This document shows, piece by piece, positions 1-6,106 of a stretch of 11,806 nt of DNA. This DNA is from JAIRTY01 sp050257395 (GTDB lineage Bacteria > Actinomycetota > Actinomycetes > Streptosporangiales > Streptosporangiaceae): NCBI GenBank assembly GCA_050257395.1, contig JBLMWU010000164.1:1-11806 (forward strand), given 5' to 3'. The notes under the pieces are model-generated. The model did no database searches. It worked only from the letters and a program-made list of their open reading frames with translations, and had not been told where the DNA came from. Within the stretch, counting starts at the first letter, position 1; each line of letters opens with the position of its first letter. The translations under genes were made by a program, and so were the position numbers.

Positions 1-56
1 CGCTGCGGCTCGGCGATCGCGTTGAAGACGTCCGACGTCGTCGCTGCTCGTGCCAT
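1..56 (-). CDS. ArsR-family transcriptional regulator, N-terminal fragment (runs off window)
   Basis: Reading the minus strand from ATG at 56 gives MARAATTSDVFNAIAEPQR, after which the window ends. 'DVFNAIAEPQRR' is the typical opening of small ArsR/SmtB-type winged-helix repressors (compare 'MDEVFRALADPSRRR' at 9402 in this same window). The rest of the wing-helix domain lies outside. The start is supported by a -10 hexamer TATGAT only 7 nt upstream, so the mRNA is probably leaderless, and by a palindrome in the promoter suitable for autorepression. ArsR proteins of this kind often precede an SRPBCC/AHSA1 gene, but that cannot be seen here. Identification rests on 18 residues, so the family call is good but the effector is unknown. 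Confidence 0.72.
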   Translation of the reverse strand, partial: MARAATTSDVFNAIAEPQ

Positions 57-63
57 GGGCGCA

Positions 64-91
64 ATCATATTCCGATATCGGCATGCGTCAA
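64..91 (-). promoter_or_regulatory. Promoter of the ArsR gene with an operator-like palindrome in its spacer
   Basis: On the minus strand, TTGACG (86-91) and TATGAT (64-69) are separated by 16 bp and followed 7 nt later by the ATG at 56, the geometry of a leaderless actinobacterial promoter. The spacer contains the perfect 10-bp palindrome CCGATATCGG (72-81), lying between the -35 and -10 boxes where a dimeric ArsR repressor would block RNA polymerase. Seen in sequence: boxes and palindrome. Inferred: autoregulation. Confidence 0.6.
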
Positions 92-130
92 GCCGGGGGG
101 AATCAGGCTGGTCTTGTCAGCCGTACCCGC

Positions 131-1795
131 CTAACAGCGGGACAGGGCCTCGCGCAGCGGGTCCAGGCCCATGGCGCCCAGGCTGAGCGCCCTGGAGTGG
201 AAGTCCCTGAGGCTAAAGGCACTTCCGGCCCTGGCTCTGGCTTCTTCCCTGGCCTGGAGCCAGACTCGTTCGCCGAGCTTGTAGGACGGGACCTGCCCAG
301 GCCAGCCGAGGTAGCGGTGCAGTTCGAAGCGCAGCCGCTTCTCGTCCCAGCTGGAGTGGGCCCGCAGGAACTCCCAGGCGATCCCGGCATTCCAGCGCTC
401 GCCCTCCCGCCAGCCGGTGCCCTTGGGGATCTCCAGCTCCAGGTGCACCCCGATGTCCAGGGCCACGTTGGCGGCGGGCATCATCTGCATGTCAAGCATC
501 CCGAGATACGCCCCCGGGTCGTCATCCAGGTATCCGAGCTCGCCCATCAGCCGCTCGGCGTAGGTCGCCCAGCCCTCGCCGTGGCCCGAGACCCAGGACA
601 CCAGCCGCTGCCAGCGGTTCAGCTTCTCCTGCTCGGCCAGGGACTGCGAGATCTGCAGGTGGTGACCGGGAACACCCTCGTGGTAGACGGTCGTGACCTC
701 CTTCCAGGTCGCGAAGCTGTCCAGACCTGACGGCACCGACCACCACATCCGCCCGGGCCGGGACCAGTCCTCGGAGGGCTCGGAGTAGTAGATCCCGCCA
801 TCATTGACGGGAGCGATCATCGCCTCGATCCGCTGCGCGGGCCCGGGGATGTCGAAGTGTTTTCCGTGCAACTGCGAGATGGTGCGCTCAGCCAGTTCCT
901 GCATCCAGGCGCGGAAGTTCTCCCGGCCCTCGATGCGCCGCGCCGGGTCCTTGTCCAGGATCGCCACGGCTTCCTCCCGGGTGGCGCCTGGCCGGATCAG
1001 GCTGCTGACGCGCGCCTGCTCGGCGCGCAGCCGGGCGATCTCCTCCCAGCTCCAGGCGTAGGCCTCCGCCAGGTCCACGGCGGCGCCGAGGAAGTACCGT
1101 GACGCCCGGGCGTAGACCTCCGGTCCGCAGGCGTCCTTCTCCCGGGCCAGCGGCAGCAGCTCGCGGCGCAGGAAGCCGCCGAGCCTGGCCGTGGCGGCCG
1201 TCGCCTCGCGGGCCGCCGCGTCCAGTTCCCCGCGCAGCGAGTCCGGAACCCCGGTCAGCCGCTCTGCCAGTCCGCCGTAGAAGGAGCCCTCCGGCGCGGC
1301 CCAGGCGTCGCACTGCCTGGCGACTTCCTCGACCTGCAGCCGGGCCGGGGGCCGGCCGTTCCGGGCCGCACCGAGCAGGGTCTGCGAGAACTGGCGGTAG
1401 GCCTCCGGCACCGCGGCCATGCGCTCGGCGATGGCGGCGGCGGCCTCCTCGCCCTCGGCGGGCATCAGGTCAAAGACCTCGCGCACATACTGCACCCAGC
1501 TGTCAATCACGTTGAGCTCGCTGGTGGTGTCCCCGGCGTCATAGCGCTCCACGGCCAGGGCCAGCCGCTCCTGCATCGCGGCCCGTGCGGTCTGCTCGCG
1601 CGGCCCGGGTGCCTCGGCCGCATCGAGGGCCGCCAGGGTCGACCGATCCAGCTCGGCCCGTTCGGCGAACCCGTCAGCACTCAGGTCCGGCAGCTCACGG
1701 TCGTGCCCGGGGATCCCGGCAAAGGTGGCGAGGGCCGGGTCCAGGGCGGCCGCCCGCTCCACATAGTCATCGGCGATGCTGTCGACCGAACGCAC
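131..1795 (-). CDS. DUF885 family protein (putative zinc metallopeptidase)
   Basis: The 554-residue product matches the DUF885 family throughout. These proteins have a mostly helical fold resembling M32-type carboxypeptidases. Their hallmark is visible as YHEGVPGHH (residues 371-379), where H372, E373 and H378 are the likely metal ligands and catalytic base, with a downstream GEGWATYAE (406-414) that should supply the third ligand. The C-terminal QVPSYKLGE segment (501-509) is also typical. There is no signal peptide, so it is probably cytoplasmic. The frame extends to 1933, but those extra residues are unconserved and would run into the divergent gene. I chose GTG at 1795 because TAGGGT sits 7 nt upstream (leaderless) and homology begins there ('SVDSIADDYVERAAALDP'). 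The substrate is unknown; peptidase activity is a family-level inference. The TAG stop is 75 nt before the ArsR start. Confidence 0.88.
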   Translation of the reverse strand: MRSVDSIADDYVERAAALDPALATFAGIPGHDRELPDLSADGFAERAELDRSTLAALDAAEAPGPREQTARAAMQERLALAVERYDAGDTTSELNVIDSWVQYVREVFDLMPAEGEEAAAAIAERMAAVPEAYRQFSQTLLGAARNGRPPARLQVEEVARQCDAWAAPEGSFYGGLAERLTGVPDSLRGELDAAAREATAATARLGGFLRRELLPLAREKDACGPEVYARASRYFLGAAVDLAEAYAWSWEEIARLRAEQARVSSLIRPGATREEAVAILDKDPARRIEGRENFRAWMQELAERTISQLHGKHFDIPGPAQRIEAMIAPVNDGGIYYSEPSEDWSRPGRMWWSVPSGLDSFATWKEVTTVYHEGVPGHHLQISQSLAEQEKLNRWQRLVSWVSGHGEGWATYAERLMGELGYLDDDPGAYLGMLDMQMMPAANVALDIGVHLELEIPKGTGWREGERWNAGIAWEFLRAHSSWDEKRLRFELHRYLGWPGQVPSYKLGERVWLQAREEARARAGSAFSLRDFHSRALSLGAMGLDPLREALSRC

Positions 1796-1802
1796 ACCGA
1801 AG

Positions 1803-1853
1803 ACCCTAGTGCGATCCGGCGGTCTGCCGGTGTCAGGCCCGGGCCGGTAGGTT
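1803..1853. promoter_or_regulatory. Divergent leaderless promoter pair between the DUF885 gene and the unknown membrane-protein gene
   Basis: The minus-strand -10 TAGGGT occupies 1803-1808, 7 nt before GTG 1795. The plus-strand -10 TAGGTT occupies 1848-1853, 6 nt before GTG 1860. Both fit TANNNT placed so that transcription starts at or next to the start codon. No good -35 box is seen for either. An inverted repeat CCGGC-N5-GCCGG (1816-1830) lies between them and could be a shared operator, although such GC dyads are common in this genome. Confidence 0.5.
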
Positions 1854-1859
1854 TCGAGG

Positions 1860-3164
1860 GTGGCAGCGGATGAGCGTGGTGCGCAGGCGGACCGGAGGCG
1901 GCGTGTCATCACCGCCGGCGTCATCGGCGGCACGGCCGGGGCCGCGCTGGCCGGTCATCGGGGTGCGCGGGCTGCCGGGGTGGGTGCGGTCGCCGGGGCG
2001 GCGGCGCTGGCAGCCTGCGAGGCGGTGGCCCGGGCCAGGCAGCGTCCCGGCGAGATCCCGCCGCTGTGGGCACGGATCGCGACCAGCGCCGCGCTGGTTG
2101 CTCCGCTCGGGTGGCTGGCAGGCCGGGTGACAGGCGCCGGGCCCGTCGCGGTGGGGGCGGCGACCGGGACCCTCGGCGGCCTGCTGGGGATCCGCCCGCA
2201 GAAGGTGCTGCTCGGGCCGCTGTTCGGGGCGGCGGTGGGCCGAGGGCTGGCAGGGCGGGGGCACCCGGCGCCGGCCGCGGTGACCGCTGCCGCCACGATG
2301 GCGGCCTACCGGGTGGCGTCGGCGCTGGTGTTCCGCGACGCGCAGGTGAGCCTGCTCGCCGAACAGGTCCGGGCGGAGGATCTGCCGTTCGTCGTGCCGC
2401 GGGAATCGCGGTCCCGGTATGTCGGCACCGGCTACGTCCGCGAACTGGCCGGGGTGCTCGGCGGCCGCTACGTCGCCGCCGCACCCGACGTCGGCATCGT
2501 CGCCTCGGTGAGCGAACTGGCCGGCCCGGAGTTCGACCCGGCGGGCATCGACCCGCAGGTCCGTGAGTTCTACGAGCACACCACCCGGTTCACCCTCGAC
2601 ATCGTCCCGCAGTGGCGGCTGTGGGTGCGCCCCGGCTACCTGCTGTACCGGGCTGTGGTCGCACGGCCCCTGGGCCAGGCGAACGTGCCCATGAACCAGC
2701 GTGAGACACAACGGGGCATCCGCAGCCGGATCGACACGATCTCGCCGGATGACACCGCTGTCGTGGCGATCCGGGGCTGGATCCGGTCGTTCGCCGACAC
2801 CGACGAGCCGATCTACGTCGGCATCTACACGACCTACCGGCACGGCGGCCGGGGGTATGTGAGCGTCGGCTTCCCGCTCCCGCAAGCCAGCTTCACCGCC
2901 ACGCTGCTGCCGCGCAGCCGCCCCGGCGGTGGCCTGGTCCTGACCAGCCGCAGCGACCTGGACCAGCCTGGCCACTACCTCGCCCACACCGACCCCGCCA
3001 CCCGGCAGCTCACGGTGCTGGCGGTCCACGGCTTCGCCGAGCAGCTCGACGTCTACGTCCAGGACGGTGAATTGCGGGCCGAGCACGCTTTCGCCATCTT
3101 CGGACTGCCTTTCCTCGTCCTCCACTACCGGATGCACCGCAAACCCGCCAGCACTGCGGCATGA
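1860..3164 (+). CDS. Uncharacterised glycine/alanine-rich membrane-associated protein
   Basis: I do not recognise this 434-residue protein. Residues 1-15 are polar and basic (RRRR at 12-15). Residues 16-160 are Gly/Ala-rich and hydrophobic with several helices that could span or insert in the membrane (about 17-31, 38-55, 74-90, 94-110, 116-130, 138-157), glycine-zipper-like in places. From about 160 to 434 it is a soluble-looking domain with well-ordered sequence, e.g. SRYVGTGYVRELAG (185-198), REFYEHTTRF (235-244), RPLGQANVPMNQRE (269-282), and a hydrophobic IFGLPFLVLHYRMHR near the C-terminus. GTG 1860 is favoured by TAGGTT 6 nt upstream. It is divergently paired with the DUF885 gene and may be co-regulated with it. 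Codon bias is that of a genuine gene. No catalytic motif is evident, so no function is proposed. Confidence 0.82.
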   Translation: MAADERGAQADRRRRVITAGVIGGTAGAALAGHRGARAAGVGAVAGAAALAACEAVARARQRPGEIPPLWARIATSAALVAPLGWLAGRVTGAGPVAVGAATGTLGGLLGIRPQKVLLGPLFGAAVGRGLAGRGHPAPAAVTAAATMAAYRVASALVFRDAQVSLLAEQVRAEDLPFVVPRESRSRYVGTGYVRELAGVLGGRYVAAAPDVGIVASVSELAGPEFDPAGIDPQVREFYEHTTRFTLDIVPQWRLWVRPGYLLYRAVVARPLGQANVPMNQRETQRGIRSRIDTISPDDTAVVAIRGWIRSFADTDEPIYVGIYTTYRHGGRGYVSVGFPLPQASFTATLLPRSRPGGGLVLTSRSDLDQPGHYLAHTDPATRQLTVLAVHGFAEQLDVYVQDGELRAEHAFAIFGLPFLVLHYRMHRKPASTAA

Positions 3165-3432
3165 CGGATCACCGGCGGCCGCCAGGGCCGCGCGCCCTGG
3201 GCCCTGTCCTGCGATGCCGGGAAATCAATCCCGGAGACCCCGGTCCGGTACTTCAGGCGGAGGCGCCGTTCCCATCCGCCGGGGACGGTGGGGCCATGAT
3301 GATTGGCCAGCAGGGAGCCTGTCCCGGCCGCGCTCGATGGAGAACGGCAGCCCGGTACGGCTCTCCCGGCACGTGACGTCCCCGGAGTGGGTCCGCTGCG
3401 GGGACCCGGAGGAGGCTTGAGGCGGTGGCCCG
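3165..3432. other. Gene-free gap with inverted repeats, upstream of the kinase remnant
   Basis: No reading frame here has recognisable protein character. Besides the hairpins after 3164, it holds GTCCCCG (3378-3384) paired with CGGGGAC (3399-3405). The 14-nt interior can itself pair partly, giving one extended stem just before the histidine-kinase remnant. It may be a leader stem of the former kinase locus or a terminator; neither can be decided. Confidence 0.4.
3182..3200 (+). terminator. GC hairpin after the unknown membrane-protein gene
   Basis: CCAGGGC (3182-3188) and GCCCTGG (3194-3200) form a perfect 7-bp stem with a 5-nt loop, starting 18 nt after the stop codon at 3164. A second weaker stem, CCGGGA-N6-TCCCGG, follows at 3217-3234. 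Neither has a T-run, as is usual for actinomycete terminators. Termination is inferred from position. Confidence 0.45.
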
Positions 3433-3945
3433 ATGACCGCTGCCGCGTTGCGCCGCTGGGTGCCGGATGGAGTCGCAGCGCTGTTCGTCCTGGTCTTGGG
3501 GCTCGCCGAGGGCGTGGTGCCAGGTGATGTGGCCACTGATCCAGCGGTATCCGCCGTGCTGGTACTGGGCACCGTCATCGCGGTCGGCCTGGCCCGCCGC
3601 GCGCCCGGTGCCGCGCTTGGCCTCCTGTGGCTGCTCGGGCTCTTCCAGGTGGCCAGCGGCAGGCCGATCATGCTGGCCGAGCTGGCGGTCATCGCCGTGT
3701 TCTTCGGCACCGCCCGCTGGGGACGGCCGGCCACGATGGCCCTGGGGGCGCTGTCGGTGCCGCTGGCACTGGTCATCGCGTTTGTGCTGTACCAGGCCCG
3801 GCGGCTGAACCCGGACATCTTCAGCCTGTCGGTGCTGGCACCGATCTATGATCGCGGGGCGCTGACCAGCCTGGTGCTGGTGCTCGGCCTGCTGCTGCTG
3901 GTCGTGGCCTCGTGGCCGGCCGGGCTGGCCCTCCGCTTCAGCGCC
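3433..3945 (+). pseudogene. Sensor histidine kinase, N-terminal membrane domain only (truncated)
   Basis: From ATG 3433 the frame encodes about 170 residues of tightly packed hydrophobic helices (about 12-30, 40-54, 58-75, 80-93, 99-119, 144-165) with the 'RRAPGAALGLLWLLGLFQV...FFGTARWGRP' pattern typical of the N-terminal membrane region of actinobacterial NarL/LuxR-partner histidine kinases. In those proteins the last helix is followed by a coiled coil, a HisKA_3 domain with the phospho-histidine and an ATPase domain. Here the resemblance stops near residue 170 (about 3945), and the frame continues to 4308 only as low-complexity residues that are antisense to the small gene at 4077-4316. 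No phospho-acceptor, N-box or G-box is present, so it cannot signal. It is most likely a deletion remnant. A stand-alone membrane protein is the alternative. There is no strong ribosome-binding site before 3433. Confidence 0.62.
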
Positions 3946-3970
3946 CCGCACGCGCATCACGGGCACCATG

Positions 3971-3998
3971 CCTGTCCTGAGCGGAAGAATCGGACAGG
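3971..3998 (-). terminator. Possible terminator of the 79-residue gene
   Basis: CCTGTCC (3971-3977) and GGACAGG (3992-3998) form a 7-bp stem with a 14-nt loop, extendable by two pairs across a single-base bulge. It lies about 80-105 nt after the minus-strand stop codon at 4077-4079 and close to the point where kinase homology is lost (about 3945), so it may mark a rearrangement boundary instead. Confidence 0.3.
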
Positions 3999-4076
3999 GA
4001 CCTCTCTACGCCGCATACATGCGTCAGGCCACCAGCATCGCCAAGGCAAATCACCGCCCACGGTTCAGGCGCTTCA

Positions 4077-4316
4077 TCAGCTCCCAGACTTCTTGATCGC
4101 GTCAGCAAGCCGGTCGATGGCCGAAGCGATTGCATACAGCCCGTCAACTACGTTGCGGTGCTCCTCTGGCTTACGTATCCCACCACTGCCACCGGTCATT
4201 CCGGGCTTGACGGACTGCGGGCTGCGGTTCTTGCGAGCCGTCAACGTCTTCGCCAACTCCGCCAACTCTTCTGGCGTCCGCCGATGCGGAAGAGGTAGGT
4301 CCTGCTGATTGTCCAT
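4077..4316 (-). CDS. Small hypothetical protein (79 aa)
   Basis: ATG 4316 is preceded on the minus strand by GGGAGGAGAA, a strong Shine-Dalgarno sequence; the frame is open further upstream (to 4352) but those starts have no comparable site. The product begins MDNQQDLPLPHRRTPEELAE and ends DRLADAIKKSGS. It is charged and soluble, with a predicted helix around TPEELAELAKTLTAR (residues 14-28), a Gly-rich linker (MTGGSGGIRK, 40-49) and an amphipathic C-terminal helix (about 53-76). I do not recognise a family. Local GC is about 60%, clearly below the flanking genes, and codon use is less biased, suggesting a foreign or recently acquired origin. It sits between the remnants of a histidine kinase and an ABC ATPase. 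Confidence 0.6.
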   Translation of the reverse strand: MDNQQDLPLPHRRTPEELAELAKTLTARKNRSPQSVKPGMTGGSGGIRKPEEHRNVVDGLYAIASAIDRLADAIKKSGS

Positions 4317-4616
4317 TTCTCCTCCCATCACAGCTTGCGACGGAGGAACCAAGGCTCACAGGCCCTGACGTCCCCGTGTCAGGCGAAGAAGGTCACAGCG
4401 GGGACTATGCCGCACACGAGCCATGGGGACGTTGAGTACATTCTCGTCCGTGCTGGGAGCTACCCTGCTCGGCCGCCTGGTCCCGCTGGACCAGCTTGTC
4501 GAGCAACGGGACGGCTGACACGGCGGGGGCGCGAGGCGCATTTAGCCGCGTTGTCATCCGACCGAGTCACGGGCGCCTGCAATACAGTCCCAAGCCGGGT
4601 TCAGGGAAGGACCAAG
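4317..4616. other. Lower-GC intergenic stretch without recognisable genes
   Basis: Between the divergent small ORFs at 4316 (-) and 4617 (+) no frame shows coding character. It contains the dyad at 4364-4383, its inverted partial copy at 4425-4432, and a TANNNT hexamer TACAGT (4583-4588) about 30 nt before the ATG at 4617 that could be its -10 box. Confidence 0.35.
4364..4383. promoter_or_regulatory. Inverted repeat upstream of the 79-residue gene
   Basis: CCTGAC (4364-4369) and GTCAGG (4378-4383) form a 6-bp dyad about 50 bp upstream of the start codon at 4316. The embedded ACGTCCCC (4368-4375) recurs inverted as GGGGACGT at 4425-4432. It could be an operator for the small gene; the evidence is positional only. 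Confidence 0.22.
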
Positions 4617-4667
4617 ATGCCAAATGAGGATAGGCATGCACCTTGGCCCCTTCTGGGTGAGTACTAG
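4617..4667 (+). CDS. 16-codon ORF with strong ribosome-binding site (micropeptide or truncated regulator start)
   Basis: ATG 4617 follows GGGAAGGA with a 5-nt spacer, one of the best Shine-Dalgarno sites in the window. The ORF reads MPNEDRHAPWPLLGEY and stops with TAG. It is either a true micropeptide or the first residues of a gene broken soon after its start: actinobacterial XRE helix-turn-helix proteins often open with a similar '...PWPPLGEYLR' phrase just before the DNA-binding domain, but the helix-turn-helix itself is absent downstream in any frame. Given the broken genes on both sides, a truncated remnant is the more likely reading. A RiPP precursor is possible but no modifying enzyme is near. 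Confidence 0.35.
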   Translation: MPNEDRHAPWPLLGEY

Positions 4668-4700
4668 GTTCGGCGGAGAAGGCGCAAGCGCGGGAGGGAA

Positions 4701-4725
4701 CCGGCGCAGGCCCCACCTGCGCCGG
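4701..4725. repeat. Perfect 10-bp inverted repeat (hairpin) at the end of the ABC ATPase fragment
   Basis: CCGGCGCAGG (4701-4710) pairs exactly with CCTGCGCCGG (4716-4725) around a CCCCA loop. No T-run follows on either strand. The end of recognisable ABC-ATPase similarity (about 4725) coincides with the edge of this hairpin, so it may be a rearrangement junction, or a terminator for the short ORF ending at 4667. Confidence 0.5.
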
Positions 4726-4835
4726 CCCGGAGAGTCGGCCCTCGTACAGCCCGCCACCGCGTGCACTGCGCGGTCACCCTGGCTGAATATCCGGGTCAGG
4801 CCCCTGGCGGTCAGTGCCGCCCGCCGGGCCGGTAC
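4725..4835 (-). pseudogene. ABC transporter ATP-binding protein, N-terminal fragment
   Basis: The minus-strand frame contains ALTARGLTRIFSQGDRAVHA (4758-4817), followed by VAGCTRADSPGR. This matches the first strand-and-hairpin of MacB/LolD-type ABC ATPases ('L.ARGLTRTFG.GD.AVHAVDGVSL.V.PGE'), including the aromatic A-loop position (F instead of Y). The protein should continue with the Walker A motif a few residues later; instead the frame enters Arg/Pro-rich sequence with no Walker A, Q-loop, signature or Walker B. GTG 4835 is a possible old start. The fragment is only about 35 residues, so the call rests on one motif, but loss of a kinase and of an ABC ATPase side by side is coherent: the two are commonly neighbours in actinobacteria. 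Confidence 0.45.
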
Positions 4836-5036
4836 GCCAGCCCCTGGCCCCGGCGGGACTTGCTCATATGAAGCGGATCGATGCATGCGCACGACGCTAA
4901 GAAGCAGCCACCTGGCGGGCATCAGCCGCTGGGACCGGCCGCCTCCCCCCGAGGTACCGCCTGCCTGGCCGGCCGCGGCGGCGCTGAGGCCGGCATCCGC
5001 CCGCGGCTGCGGCGTGCACCCGTGGCGCTTGCGGTA
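4836..5036. other. Gene-free gap with a hairpin after the DUF6687-like gene
   Basis: No coding sequence is seen. GCCGGCC (4968-4974) and GGCCGGC (4988-4994) form a 7-bp stem with a 13-nt loop about 45 nt after the minus-strand stop at 5037-5039, a possible terminator of the gene at 5037-6047. Such GC-only stems arise easily here, so confidence is low. Confidence 0.3.
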
Positions 5037-6047
5037 TCAGCTGGCCGGATACGGGTTCCAGTCGGCGGGCGAACGGGCCAGGTGGGCGTGGACCAGCTCG
5101 AGGAGCTGGTCCGGCGCGATGCGGCTCTCAGCGCCGTCGGCCGGCTCGAGGACCGGCTCCAGGGCGCCGCTGGGCAGGGCCGACCAGGTGACACCAGCTG
5201 GTTCCAGCTCGCCGAGCGCGGTGGCGAGCGGGCGCAGGTCACGCCGGGCCCGCGGCCGCCGTGACCGGTACTGCACCCAGGTTTCGTAGCGGTAGCAGAA
5301 CCGGTACCGGCGCCCCTGGCGGATCAGCACCGCGAACCTTCCGGTGGCGTTCGCGATCGCCATCGGGTGCACGCCGGGGTACCACAGGTGGGCGAAGCGG
5401 TGCCCGCCGGGCAGGCTGGCATTCTCCGGGACGTCGATGACGGCCAGGTCCACGTCCGGGTACTCGCGGACCGTCACCCGGCCCGAGGTGATCAGTGTCT
5501 CGCTGCGGGTGAGTGCCGCGTCCTCCTCGCCCCACAGTGCCCGGAAGCGGCCGGGGTGGTCGCACAGTTCGGGCAGCCGGCCGAGCAGCTCGGTGTAGAG
5601 CTGCTCACACCGCTCGTCGTCGTCGCCGGCCAGGCGCAGCGGCGACCGTGCCGGGTCGGCGTAGGCGGCACACACCATGGACATGCGGGCCGCCGCCCGG
5701 CTGGTGTAGGTGGCGAAGTCGCCGGCCGCGGCCAGGCCGAGCAGCACCGCCCGGCGTGCCTGCGCGGCCTCGGGGCAGGCCAGGGCGAACAGGCCAGCGA
5801 GCCCATCCTGGTCGAAATGGTTGTTGGACACGGCGGCCGCCGGGCCATGCAGGCCGGCACCGGCGTCGAGGTAGGCGAAGGCCATCTGCGCCGACAGATC
5901 ACGGGCCAGCCCGGCCGGCGCCCGGTACCGCGGCCAGTGGGTGAGGGTGAGCGTGGTGCCCTCGGCCGGGGACCCGTCCACGATGACGTTGGGGCGCCCG
6001 GCGAGGCGGTGGTAGGCGACGTAGACCAGGCCAGTGGCGGCAGTCAT
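5037..6047 (-). CDS. Conserved actinobacterial protein, probably DUF6687 family
   Basis: From ATG 6047 the product has 336 residues. The most conserved-looking parts are NVIVDGSPAEGTTLTLTHWP (residues 20-39) and VSNNHFDQDGLAGLFAL (73-89). The HFDQDG signature with nearby acidic and His residues recalls the metal-binding motifs of DHH-type phosphoesterases, though that link is my inference. A basic and aromatic stretch RYETWVQYRSRR (253-264) follows further on. I believe this is DUF6687, from memory of the 'VDGSP...HWP...NNHFDQDG' pattern; function is not established. No signal peptide or membrane segment, so probably cytoplasmic. An upstream in-frame GTG at 6074 would add nine unconserved residues. 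AAGGA lies 13 nt before the ATG, a weak site, so the start is uncertain. A TTGACC at 6079-6084 may be a -35 box, but no matching -10 is clear. Confidence 0.75.
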   Translation of the reverse strand: MTAATGLVYVAYHRLAGRPNVIVDGSPAEGTTLTLTHWPRYRAPAGLARDLSAQMAFAYLDAGAGLHGPAAAVSNNHFDQDGLAGLFALACPEAAQARRAVLLGLAAAGDFATYTSRAAARMSMVCAAYADPARSPLRLAGDDDERCEQLYTELLGRLPELCDHPGRFRALWGEEDAALTRSETLITSGRVTVREYPDVDLAVIDVPENASLPGGHRFAHLWYPGVHPMAIANATGRFAVLIRQGRRYRFCYRYETWVQYRSRRPRARRDLRPLATALGELEPAGVTWSALPSGALEPVLEPADGAESRIAPDQLLELVHAHLARSPADWNPYPAS

Positions 6048-6106
6048 GACACCAGGCTGATCCTTCAAGCGCACATGAGGTCAAGCTCCCGCCCGGCTGC
6101 CGGGCG

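Noticed and set aside
1796..1933. Upstream extension of the DUF885 gene to 1933
   Set aside because: The extra 46 residues are not typical of the family and overlap the divergent gene; GTG 1795 has a -10 box at leaderless spacing.
1833..3137. Minus-strand open frame of 434 codons opposite the unknown membrane-protein gene
   Set aside because: Same length as the plus-strand frame, but its product is His/Arg/Pro-rich and disordered, while the plus strand has ordered hydrophobic and aromatic patterns, a leaderless promoter and a hairpin after its stop.
3946..4308. C-terminal continuation of the kinase-remnant frame
   Set aside because: After about 3945 the residues lose all kinase resemblance and lie antisense to the small gene with its good ribosome-binding site, so it is treated as non-coding run-on.
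4335..4667. 110-codon plus-strand frame
   Set aside because: No ribosome-binding site at its start and no ordered sequence; only its last 16 codons, which have their own strong site, are kept.
4725..4835. Intact ABC transporter gene
   Set aside because: Walker A, Q-loop, signature and Walker B are all absent after the N-terminal strand, so only a fragment is called.
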